From Vibrio genomosp. F10 str. ZF-129 (GTDB taxonomy: Bacteria; Pseudomonadota; Gammaproteobacteria; Enterobacterales; Vibrionaceae): 64,000 nt of DNA. Below are positions 34,976 through 42,479 of the stretch, piece by piece. A program made the position numbers and the translations under genes. The notes under the pieces were generated by a model. That model saw only the letters and a list, made by a program, of their open reading frames with translations, was not told the DNA's origin and did no database searches. Location of the stretch: the NCBI RefSeq assembly GCF_000287055.2, contig NZ_AJYQ02000089.1, positions 113,880 to 177,879 on the forward strand, written 5' to 3'. Numbering within the stretch: the first letter of the stretch is position 1; each line of letters begins with the position of its first letter.

Positions 34976-35512
34976 TCATCGATAACTCCTTAATGACTTT
35001 TCCAATTTAAGCAACGCATAGTGACTTCTTTTCGTTAAACGAGAATGTATGAATACCCCGGCGAGAGCGGCGACCATTCCTGCCATCGTCGGTAAGGTCG
35101 CAAGAGAAATACCAGACGCCATCAGTTTGGGGTCGCTACTGCCTTGATTAGCCATGACATCAAACACCGAAATCATTCCCGTGACCGTGCCTAACAACCC
35201 TAGCATTGGGCATATCGCAACCAGTACTTTAATAAAATTGATGTACTTAAACAGCGATATTCTCGCTTGAGAGATCCAACCGTCACGCATCGCCAATGCA
35301 TACCAGGAAGCGTGATCATTTCGCTGTTGCCAAGCTTGTATCCATTTCTGTTTTTCTTTGGGAAATACCCACAACAAAAAATAAAACCGTTCAACGACAA
35401 ATAGCCAGGTTAGAACAACGACAACAGCAAGCCACCAAAGGACCTGCCCCCCTCGGTTCATAAAGTCCAAAATAGAATCAAGATCCAACGTCGCGAGCAG
35501 ACCTGTCATCAT
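34976..35512 (-). CDS. exbB: ExbB2-type MotA/TolQ/ExbB proton channel protein
   Basis: 178 residues, three membrane helices. The conserved ExbB/TolQ block is ICPMLGLLGTVTGMISVFDVMANQGSSDPKLMASGISLATLPTMAGM. Its start overlaps the ttpC stop by 4 bp. It is the smaller of two ExbB-family proteins in this operon. Confidence 0.94.
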   Translation of the reverse strand: MMTGLLATLDLDSILDFMNRGGQVLWWLAVVVVLTWLFVVERFYFLLWVFPKEKQKWIQAWQQRNDHASWYALAMRDGWISQARISLFKYINFIKVLVAICPMLGLLGTVTGMISVFDVMANQGSSDPKLMASGISLATLPTMAGMVAALAGVFIHSRLTKRSHYALLKLEKSLRSYR

Positions 35513-36906
35513 GCTGCACTCTTAGCCACTAGGTTCACGCAACCGCCATCTTGTTCGGCCTGCCCAGCCACAAGTCCAATGCCTTGTTTCTCCAGAATGT
35601 TACGGATATTTTCCGCTTGAGTACTCAAGATATTGTGGGCAAGTAGCAAGGGCATAGCCGCGACAAGTCCTAGAACTGTGGTTACGAGTGCCATCGAGAT
35701 CCCACCCGCCATAACTTTCGGATCACTGTTCCCAAAGTGTGTAATGACCTGGAACGTTTCAATCATCCCAGTGACCGTACCTAATAAACCCAACATCGGG
35801 GCCAACGCAGCAAATAACTTTAAGGTGGAAAGGCCCTTTTCGAGGTGAGTTTGCTCATCGACAACGGCCTCCAGTAAACGCAACTCTAGGGCTTCAACTG
35901 TTCGGTTGCTGTCTTTTTGATACACAGAAAGAACCCGCCCTAAAGGGTTATTACTGATTTGATTTGGGTTTCGTAGCTGCTTACGTATTTTGTACTGTGT
36001 GCTCGCTAGGACAACTCCGCGATAGAGAGCTATCACAAGGCCAATCGATAGAAGCCCTAGAATGATTTTACCAACCACACCACCCGCTTCAATACGATCT
36101 TGCAATGATGGTTCTAGCTCCTTCTGGGCCAAAATAATACCCCGTGAAGGATCTATCGACCAGATGCCACCACCACTCTCAATATTCTTAGTGCCCACAT
36201 CGTTCTGAACAAAGCTCTCAAGAGCCAAAACGCTTGGTATTGATTTGGGCTGGTTGGAATAATAGGAAGCATGCTGGCGGGCACTGTTCCAGTTCAAATA
36301 CCCTTGTTCACCGACAAGCGCAAAGGATCCCATTCTGTACGCATCTTCTGTATTCACCTGCCCTTCAATTGTCAATACAGGCACTGTGACCTTGGTAAGT
36401 TGAGCGCTCGCACGAATTTGTTCATCCATACTTAGCCACAAGCCTCTTAGCTCAGCCATTGATGGTAACGCTTGTGCATCAATAATCGCATCAATCGCTA
36501 GTGAATACTGGTTAGCATCAATAGCCGTCACTGAGTGATTAATCTCCGGTTCCACTTGCTTTGTTACCTGACGTACAACACCAAATAATTCACCTAAGCT
36601 TCCTGCTTCTAAACGGAGTTTTTCTTCTAAACGAGAAAGTGTCTCTTCGTTGCGGCTAAACGTCAGCGTAAGCTCATCGGTTAGCTTTTGTATGTCCGCT
36701 ATCTTGGCTTCCAGATCTTTTTTTGACGCTACTAACTTCGCTTCTGTTTGAATAAATTGACGCTGACGCGCTTCTTCTTCGCGCTTTTGCTTCAAGTTAT
36801 CAGCCTTCGCTTGCTCCACCAATTGTGGTGTAGCCTTGGCGGATGCTGGCATAAAAGCAAATGACAACCCTAGGGCGAGTGAAATCGTTAGAACGAGCGT
36901 TTTCAT
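35509..36906 (-). CDS. ttpC: TtpC-like ExbB-family protein with large periplasmic domain
   Basis: 465 residues. A signal peptide (TLVLTISLALGLSFAFMPASA), a long periplasmic coiled-coil part (about 30-110), and at the C-terminus an ExbB domain (LAPMLGLLGTVTGMIETFQVITHFGNSDPKVMAGGISMALVTT). This arrangement is that of TtpC, the fourth protein required by TonB2 in vibrios. It has 4-bp overlaps with both neighbours, indicating translational coupling. Confidence 0.92.
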   Translation of the reverse strand: MKTLVLTISLALGLSFAFMPASAKATPQLVEQAKADNLKQKREEEARQRQFIQTEAKLVASKKDLEAKIADIQKLTDELTLTFSRNEETLSRLEEKLRLEAGSLGELFGVVRQVTKQVEPEINHSVTAIDANQYSLAIDAIIDAQALPSMAELRGLWLSMDEQIRASAQLTKVTVPVLTIEGQVNTEDAYRMGSFALVGEQGYLNWNSARQHASYYSNQPKSIPSVLALESFVQNDVGTKNIESGGGIWSIDPSRGIILAQKELEPSLQDRIEAGGVVGKIILGLLSIGLVIALYRGVVLASTQYKIRKQLRNPNQISNNPLGRVLSVYQKDSNRTVEALELRLLEAVVDEQTHLEKGLSTLKLFAALAPMLGLLGTVTGMIETFQVITHFGNSDPKVMAGGISMALVTTVLGLVAAMPLLLAHNILSTQAENIRNILEKQGIGLVAGQAEQDGGCVNLVAKSAA

Positions 36907-37772
36907 TGGGCCACCTCATCTGCTTGTGGTTTGTCGGCCGGTGAATGTGTTCCAGATGAATATGTTGTAGATGAATATATTGCCGATGACGGTTTTAACG
37001 CCACATTTTTAAGACCCGTAGTATCAAAAGTGAATGGCAATGATAAAAGACTCGGCGGTGATTGATTGTTCGCTACTCGATACGCTTCATCAAATCGGGC
37101 GTTGTTTGACGTATCAAGTGCATGCCAGCGATTTGTTGATCGATTCCATGACCAATATTCAGATCCGGAACGATTCCTGGCTATGAGCGATATTCGACCC
37201 AAATAAAGCAGTTCAGCTTCGATACGCTGCGTATCGGAAATCGATATTTGATCACGATAAACGCCAAGCTTTGTGCCATAGTCAAGCTCAATTTGATAGG
37301 CCTCTAGAATCCGGCGATATTTTTCAGCGTCGCTGACATTGGACTCGCTCATCATTGATGTCAGCGATGCCACGCGCTCAAGTCTCGCATTTTGTCGAAG
37401 CGGGATATCCTCTTCAACGATCTGATTGAGGCCGTCTAACATTTGATACATTAGCGGGATGACACCTTGTCGAGTATCTTGTATTTGTTCAATTTGAGCT
37501 TCAAGGCTGGCCGCTTCTTTCTGCTGATTGTCGACCATGCTAGATAGGTGATTTCGATATACTCTTAGGTTTTCGAACTCTTTTTGTAGGATTGCGATGT
37601 CTGCTTTTAAAGCCTGCGAAGATGCGTAACTTTTATCAATGACCGTTTGGCTATCGCTCAAATGTTGATGGGTCTGGTTTTGAATGGCTTTTGCATCAGA
37701 CAAACCTGTCGCAAAGGCTGAGGATGACAACAGTAATGTCACTGTACATGTACACACTTTAAGAAATTTCAT
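36903..37772 (-). CDS. DUF3450 periplasmic coiled-coil protein
   Basis: 289 residues. A signal peptide (VCTCTVTLLLSSSAFA) and a coiled-coil from about 40 to 110 (ADIAILQKEFENLRVYRNHL), then the DUF3450 block (EEDIPLRQNARLERVASL, YRRILEAYQIELDYGTKLGVY). It is the first gene of the TonB operon, as in other vibrios. The molecular function is unknown. An unusual Ser/Thr/Tyr-rich tail (SSAIYSSTTYSSGTHS) ends the protein. Confidence 0.9.
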   Translation of the reverse strand: MKFLKVCTCTVTLLLSSSAFATGLSDAKAIQNQTHQHLSDSQTVIDKSYASSQALKADIAILQKEFENLRVYRNHLSSMVDNQQKEAASLEAQIEQIQDTRQGVIPLMYQMLDGLNQIVEEDIPLRQNARLERVASLTSMMSESNVSDAEKYRRILEAYQIELDYGTKLGVYRDQISISDTQRIEAELLYLGRISLIARNRSGSEYWSWNRSTNRWHALDTSNNARFDEAYRVANNQSPPSLLSLPFTFDTTGLKNVALKPSSAIYSSTTYSSGTHSPADKPQADEVAQ

Positions 37773-38043
37773 AACCTAATTCACTTTGTTCCATCTGAGT
37801 TGTTTCTTCGTTGTCGTTTTCACTACGCCCCCTATCAGTATCTTACTCACTGGCTGTCTAATGAGAACGGACGGCCAGCTGCTAGAAGAAATCATAAGCC
37901 ACTGATTATATAAAGCTTATAAACATCTAGCGGAAAAAACTAACCAGCCTAGACTCTTTCTTAATACATGTATAAAAGCACATTATTGGTAAGGCTAAGG
38001 ATACAGCGCTTGCTGTAGTGAAACAATCATCTAACGATTGCGC

Positions 38044-38079
38044 ATTATACTCACAACTATGCGAATGACAATTATTATC
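38044..38079 (-). promoter_or_regulatory. Fur-controlled promoter of the TonB operon
   Basis: On the minus strand TTGTCA (38066-38071) and TATAAT (38044-38049), 16 bp apart, form a near-consensus promoter. A Fur box (38061-38079) covers the -35 region and matches about 15 of 19 positions of GATAATGATAATCATTATC. Transcription would start near 38037, leaving a leader of about 265 nt before the DUF3450 gene. The fit with iron-regulated TonB systems is good. Confidence 0.8.
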
Positions 38080-38353
38080 ATATGAGTAATTTCGACAAAG
38101 TTGAAAGATTATTAATCGTTCAATCAGAAAAGGGAGAACCGTTCTTATCACTTCCGGCAACATCAAAATATAGAATAAGGCACTGGTTTTACTGAGTTTT
38201 AATACCCCCTTTCATTGAATCAATATTCAAGGTCTATCTATTAGATTAGTTGAGAACACAGAAGCCCATCACACATGTATCAATATACGCTTGGCTTATC
38301 TGCTCAGAATTTGCTAGGTTTAAAGAACATAGTGATTGGAAAGGTATAAATAT

Positions 38354-38710
38354 ATGAAAGTAAATGTTCAAACACATCATGTATCCATTAATGAAGACTC
38401 ACGTAAAGAAATTGAAAGTAAATTCGATAAGATAACAGCTCACTTTCCTCACCTGATAAGCTGTGACATCATCATCACTAAAGAGCACGGTACGCACGAA
38501 GTCGAGATTTTCACCAATTATGAGGGTGTAAGAATTTCAGCTAAATCCACAAACGACGTCATGTACCCTGCTATCTCTGCGACCTTAAAAAAACTCGAGA
38601 CTGGGCTGCGTAATCGTAAAGGGCAACTGAAAGCGGATCTACACGAAAAACCAACCAGCACCAAGCCTGAAATAGCGTCAGATATTATCCAAGAAATGAA
38701 GCTTGTTTAA
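38354..38710 (+). CDS. hpf: Short-form ribosome hibernation promoting factor
   Basis: 118 residues from ATG 38354 (the frame opens earlier at 38336 without support). The HPF/RaiA fold is recognisable: MKVNVQTHHVSINEDSRKEIESKFDKI, VEIFTNYEGVRISAKSTNDVMYPAISATLKKLETGLRN. These proteins bind the 30S subunit in stationary phase and silence ribosomes. The basic C-terminal stretch (RKGQLKADLHEK) is typical. No rpoN/pts neighbours, so this is probably a second paralogue outside the rpoN cluster. A terminator follows. Confidence 0.9.
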   Translation: MKVNVQTHHVSINEDSRKEIESKFDKITAHFPHLISCDIIITKEHGTHEVEIFTNYEGVRISAKSTNDVMYPAISATLKKLETGLRNRKGQLKADLHEKPTSTKPEIASDIIQEMKLV

Positions 38711-38735
38711 TCATAGATAAGCCACCGGTTTCCAT

Positions 38736-38763
38736 AAAGCCAGCAATATACTGCTGGCTTTTT
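38736..38763 (+). terminator. Intrinsic terminator after hpf
   Basis: AAAGCCAGCA pairs with TGCTGGCTTT around a short loop, followed by five T. Confidence 0.9.
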
Positions 38764-38867
38764 CAGTTTTATACTCGTCTAAACGTCGATGCGCCTATGC
38801 CTACCCATATATGGTAACAATGGACGAGTACCAGTAATGAACATGTAACCGCAATTAACGAGGCATT

Positions 38868-39299
38868 ATGGATAAAAACATCAAAGATAAGTGGGACAGT
38901 TACCCAGCCAATATAGCCCCTGTTATTTGCCGTCTCAGAGAGCTCATTCTACAAGTCGCTAAAGAAGAAGACTTAGGTACGGTTGAAGAAACATTGAAAT
39001 GGAATGAACTCAGCTATAGCGTCACATCAGGTAGTCCGATTCGCCTAGACTGGACGTTGAAAACGCCTCACCATTGTTATGTGTATTTCCATTGCCAAAC
39101 AAAGTTGGTTGATACGTTTCGCGAGTTATATGACGGTGTGTTGCAATTTCAAGGCAATAGAGCCATGGTAATCGCGATCAAAGAATTATACATTGAGGAC
39201 TCTTTACCTGAGACTCAAATCAAACACTGTCTAAAATTGGCGCTGACTTATCAAAAAGTCAAACATCTCCCACTGCTCGCGCCTGATAACGCTCATTAA
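38868..39299 (+). CDS. DUF1801 domain protein
   Basis: 143 residues. Matches the YdhG-like DUF1801 pattern: a helical start (VICRLRELILQVAKEE), ETLKWNELSY, a central beta part ending with VYFHCQTKL, then a final helix (IKHCLKLALTYQKVK). Biochemical function unknown. ATG follows GAGG. The next gene is 13 bp downstream in the same direction. Confidence 0.8.
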   Translation: MDKNIKDKWDSYPANIAPVICRLRELILQVAKEEDLGTVEETLKWNELSYSVTSGSPIRLDWTLKTPHHCYVYFHCQTKLVDTFRELYDGVLQFQGNRAMVIAIKELYIEDSLPETQIKHCLKLALTYQKVKHLPLLAPDNAH

Positions 39300-39312
39300 A
39301 TAGGATGTCTTC

Positions 39313-39822
39313 ATGAATTACCCTAGCAACACAATACTTAGTGAATCCTTGGAAACAGCCTATTTTTGGGATACTCATTCAACCAAAGTGAAATATGAAG
39401 GGCAAACAGCGTTAGAAGTGTATTTAACCGTTGCCAAAAACACCCCAACCTGGGTGGCTAAACTGATGTCTTTACGCAATCAAATCGTCTCTAAATTGGG
39501 ATTAAAGCATCTCGGAAGTATGGACGAATTTGACCATAGCACTCCCAGTGACCACTATAAAGTTGGCGATATGATCGGTATTTTCAAGTTGGTTTCTAAC
39601 AGCGACTATGAGGTCGTATTAGAAGACTGTGACAAGCACCTAGATGTCCGTATTTCCTTCTTAATTGATCCCGATGGTAATGGGAAAAATAGTGATGAAG
39701 CCGTTGTCCATGCAACGACTGTCGTGCACATCAATAACGCTTTTGGCAAGGTCTACATGTTCTTTGTTGCCCCTGTCCATAAACTCATTGTCCCTAGTTC
39801 ATTAAAACAACTGGCACGATAA
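39313..39822 (+). CDS. DUF2867 family protein
   Basis: 169 residues. The START-like pattern of DUF2867 is visible: AYFWDTHSTKV, WVAKLMSLRNQIVSKLGLKHLG, DMIGIFKLVSNSDYEVVLEDCDKHLDVRISF, then HINNAFGKVYMFFVAPVHKLIVPS. No enzymatic role is known. Probably co-transcribed with the DUF1801 gene. Confidence 0.8.
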   Translation: MNYPSNTILSESLETAYFWDTHSTKVKYEGQTALEVYLTVAKNTPTWVAKLMSLRNQIVSKLGLKHLGSMDEFDHSTPSDHYKVGDMIGIFKLVSNSDYEVVLEDCDKHLDVRISFLIDPDGNGKNSDEAVVHATTVVHINNAFGKVYMFFVAPVHKLIVPSSLKQLAR

Positions 39823-39990
39823 CCATTCTCTAAAGAACTAATTTTGGTGGGGAGCGAGTCCCCAGCACATCATCCGCGGCGTCGTGCGTGGAAACCTAAA
39901 GGCCGCCTAAGAAGTTTGACGCTCAGATACATCAGAAAATCACTCACTGCCATGCGTACTCACTTAGCGACTCAAAACCGTGTGCGAGTG

Positions 39991-40791
39991 CTATTGTTGA
40001 AACCAACGCAGTTTTTCATGCAATTGAGTCACGCTACCGACGACAATTAATGCTGGACTCTTTGCGTGCTTTGATAGGTCAGCGAGCTCGCCCAGTGTTC
40101 CAGTCAGTACTTTTTGCTCTTTACGTGTACCATTCTCAATGATCGCGCAAGGTGTATCTGTCTGTAATCCATGTTCCATAAGATTCTTTGCAATATGAGG
40201 GCACTGTTTTAAGCCCATATAAAACACCAAGGTATTATTGGTTTGAGCAAGTGACGGCCAATGAATCTCTGTACCGTCTTTTTGAATATGACCCGTAATA
40301 AATTGAACGCTTTGAGCGTGATCTCTGTGGGTTAGCGGAATGCCAGCATAGGCCGTCGCGCCAGCTGCTGCCGTAATACCCGGAATGACCTCGAATTGCA
40401 CATCATTGTCAGCCAGCTTTTCAAGCTCCTCGCCACCTCGACCAAAAATAAATGAATCACCGCCCTTTAGCCGAACAACGTGCTTACCTTCTCGCGCTTT
40501 ATCAACCAATATCTGATTAATTTGATCTTGAGGGACATAATGAAAATCGACTTTTTTACCAACATAGATCATTTCCGCGTCGTCTTTGGCGATAGCGAGT
40601 ATTTCAGGTGACACCAAACGGTCATACACAACCACTTGAGCCTGAGCGATGGCGCGGTGCCCTTTTACTGTTAACAGGTCTGGATCACCAGGCCCTGCCC
40701 CTACTAATGAAACAAAACCGACATCATGTGACTGGGTATTTTTTGGGGTAGGCTCGAGTAATGGTTCGCTCGGTTGAGATACTTCTGACAT
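39991..40791 (-). CDS. cobA: Uroporphyrinogen-III C-methyltransferase
   Basis: 266 residues, a stand-alone SUMT. Motifs VGAGPGDPDLLTVKGHRAI, VVYDRLVSPEIL, YVPQDQINQI, RLKGGDSFIFGRGGEE and GITAAAGATAYAGIPLTHRD are intact. It adds two methyl groups from SAM to uroporphyrinogen III to make precorrin-2, the precursor of siroheme. It lies 355 bp downstream of nirC in the same direction, in keeping with siroheme supply for NirB. The second half of the pathway is encoded at 10132-11076. Confidence 0.95.
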   Translation of the reverse strand: MSEVSQPSEPLLEPTPKNTQSHDVGFVSLVGAGPGDPDLLTVKGHRAIAQAQVVVYDRLVSPEILAIAKDDAEMIYVGKKVDFHYVPQDQINQILVDKAREGKHVVRLKGGDSFIFGRGGEELEKLADNDVQFEVIPGITAAAGATAYAGIPLTHRDHAQSVQFITGHIQKDGTEIHWPSLAQTNNTLVFYMGLKQCPHIAKNLMEHGLQTDTPCAIIENGTRKEQKVLTGTLGELADLSKHAKSPALIVVGSVTQLHEKLRWFQQ

Positions 40792-41082
40792 GCTGTGCTC
40801 CGATCTTCGATCCGTCTCGTCGAATCGCTTTTATTAATATGAGACTTTGTTCCTTAAGTCCCTACAACTTATGTGAATAAGACTATCAGGTGTCATAGCA
40901 ATTTCTCACTGCTAAAGATGAAATAGATAGAACTAAATCGCATATAGAAACAATATACAAGCTCGTATTGATATAAAATAGCCTCTCGCTCTGATCTTAA
41001 TGACCCGAAACATGAGGCTTAATATCGTTGACTTTTTTTCAACACATAGCGTATACCAACTCAACGCTAAACATTCTGAAAA

Positions 41083-41146
41083 CTATACAAGCCGAAAGCC
41101 GTGTAAGCCGAAAGCTATACAAACAGAAAGCTATACAAACCAAGAT
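41083..41146. repeat. Four 16-bp tandem repeats abutting the nirC stop
   Basis: Units at 41083, 41099, 41115 and 41131: CTATACAAGCCGAAAG, CCGTGTAAGCCGAAAG, CTATACAAACAGAAAG, CTATACAAACCAAGAT. The array ends exactly where the nirC stop codon begins (41147). No terminator fold was seen in it. Confidence 0.8.
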
Positions 41147-42001
41147 TTATGCAGTCTTGGCCGTTGTTAAGTCTGCTTGTGCGCTATCTGACGATGTACT
41201 TAGCGCTGGTGCTGTCTTAGCATGCGTTAGATACAGAGGAATACAGGTAAACAATAATCCACCCACAAGGTTACCAAGAATAGTCGGGATTAGGTTGTAA
41301 TTGAGCCAAGTTGCAATACCAAAATCCGCTCCTAGCATCATACCCAATGGGAACAAGAACATGTTGACAACCGCGTGTTCAAAAACAAGGGCGAAAAAGA
41401 TAAAGATGGGTAGCCACATTGCAGCAATTTTGCCAGCAACAGTACGCGCTGTCATGTTGCCAATGACACCCAGACACACCATTAGGTTACAAAGAATACC
41501 GCGTACAAAACAGGTAATCCAACCGTTCACGCCAAGGTCTTCAAAGCCCACGGTTCGAGCAGTAGCCGCTTTAATAAATGTTTGCCCTACTGCGCCAGGT
41601 TCAACGCTGAAGTTCATCGTAAATGATAAAGCAATGAGAAAGGCAACGAGCAAAGAGCCCATCAAATTACCAAAGCCAACAAGCCCCCAACAGCGTAACA
41701 CTCGTCCCCATGTAATACCTGGGCGTTTCTCAAACTTAGCCAACGGTGCTAGACCAAATACACCAGTTACAAGGTCGTAGCCCATTAAGCTAAGAATACA
41801 AAATCCTACTGGGAATACGAGAGCCCCAACAATACCAATACCTGTCTGAGTGATGGTTGTGATTGCTACCACCACTGCCAGCGAAAGTATAATGCCGGCC
41901 ATGACACCGCGTAAAATCAGATCACGAGTGCTCGTTTTAACCTTGGCCTCGCCAACATCGATCATGGTTTGAACGAATTCAGCTGGTTTTAGATCATTCA
42001 T
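41147..42001 (-). CDS. nirC: Formate/nitrite transporter NirC family
   Basis: 284 residues with six membrane helices and the FNT features: the conserved His in FEHAVVNMFLFPLGMMLGA, LVGFGNLMGSLLVA and WLNYNLIPTILGNLVGGLLF. A C-terminal hydrophilic tail (SSDSAQADLTTAKTA) extends beyond the last helix. By its place after nirBD it imports nitrite for the reductase. The 137-bp gap to nirD has no clear terminator. Confidence 0.92.
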   Translation of the reverse strand: MNDLKPAEFVQTMIDVGEAKVKTSTRDLILRGVMAGIILSLAVVVAITTITQTGIGIVGALVFPVGFCILSLMGYDLVTGVFGLAPLAKFEKRPGITWGRVLRCWGLVGFGNLMGSLLVAFLIALSFTMNFSVEPGAVGQTFIKAATARTVGFEDLGVNGWITCFVRGILCNLMVCLGVIGNMTARTVAGKIAAMWLPIFIFFALVFEHAVVNMFLFPLGMMLGADFGIATWLNYNLIPTILGNLVGGLLFTCIPLYLTHAKTAPALSTSSDSAQADLTTAKTA

Positions 42002-42138
42002 GTTTATGTCCCTAAATATTAAATTAAAGTAAAAATTGGATAGGAAAAGGCTTCAGATCCGTACATTCAGTCACTAGCCTGAAGCCCTTGAACTATCAAA
42101 TTTCTATGTTGGAAAACCTAGCTCCACAAAGTAAACCT

Positions 42139-42477
42139 TTATAATGAAAGCTCTACTGCGCCATTGTCTACTCGGGCTTTGTACGCTTTCACATTGAAGC
42201 TTTCGTCTTCCAAGCAAACGCCTGTTGTTAGGTTGAAACGCTGTTTTTTCAATGGGCTTGCTACCCACAACTCATCTTGATGCTGACAAATTAGGCCGCG
42301 CGACAAGACATTGGCACAGGCAAAAGGGTCGTGGTTACTGATTGCCAGGACATTTAAAGCGTCAGTAGGTCTAAAGATAGCGACCTGCTCGCCGTTAAAT
42401 AAGGCACACACACCCGTTCCAGGAATGATATCGGTAATCTCACACACTTTTTGAAATGTTGCTTTGTTGATCGCCAT
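42139..42477 (-). CDS. nirD: Nitrite reductase (NADH) small subunit
   Basis: 112 residues. The Rieske-like NirD fold is seen (VCEITDIIPGTGVCALFNGEQVAIFRP, LSRGLICQHQDELWVASPLKKQRFNLTTG) without the Cys-His ligands of true Rieske proteins, as in the family. It partners NirB. Located 2 bp after nirB. Confidence 0.95.
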   Translation of the reverse strand: MAINKATFQKVCEITDIIPGTGVCALFNGEQVAIFRPTDALNVLAISNHDPFACANVLSRGLICQHQDELWVASPLKKQRFNLTTGVCLEDESFNVKAYKARVDNGAVELSL

Positions 42478-42479
42478 GA

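Noticed and set aside
37927..38166. Minus-strand open frame of 79 codons upstream of the TonB operon
   Set aside because: It covers the Fur box and the promoter; the sequence does not look like a protein (no ribosome site, random composition).
39844..40050. 68-codon + strand frame and the GGGGA...TCCCC hairpin before cobA
   Set aside because: The frame runs antisense into the cobA 3' end and is very Arg-rich, as shadows are. The hairpin has no U-run and no repeat elsewhere in the window.
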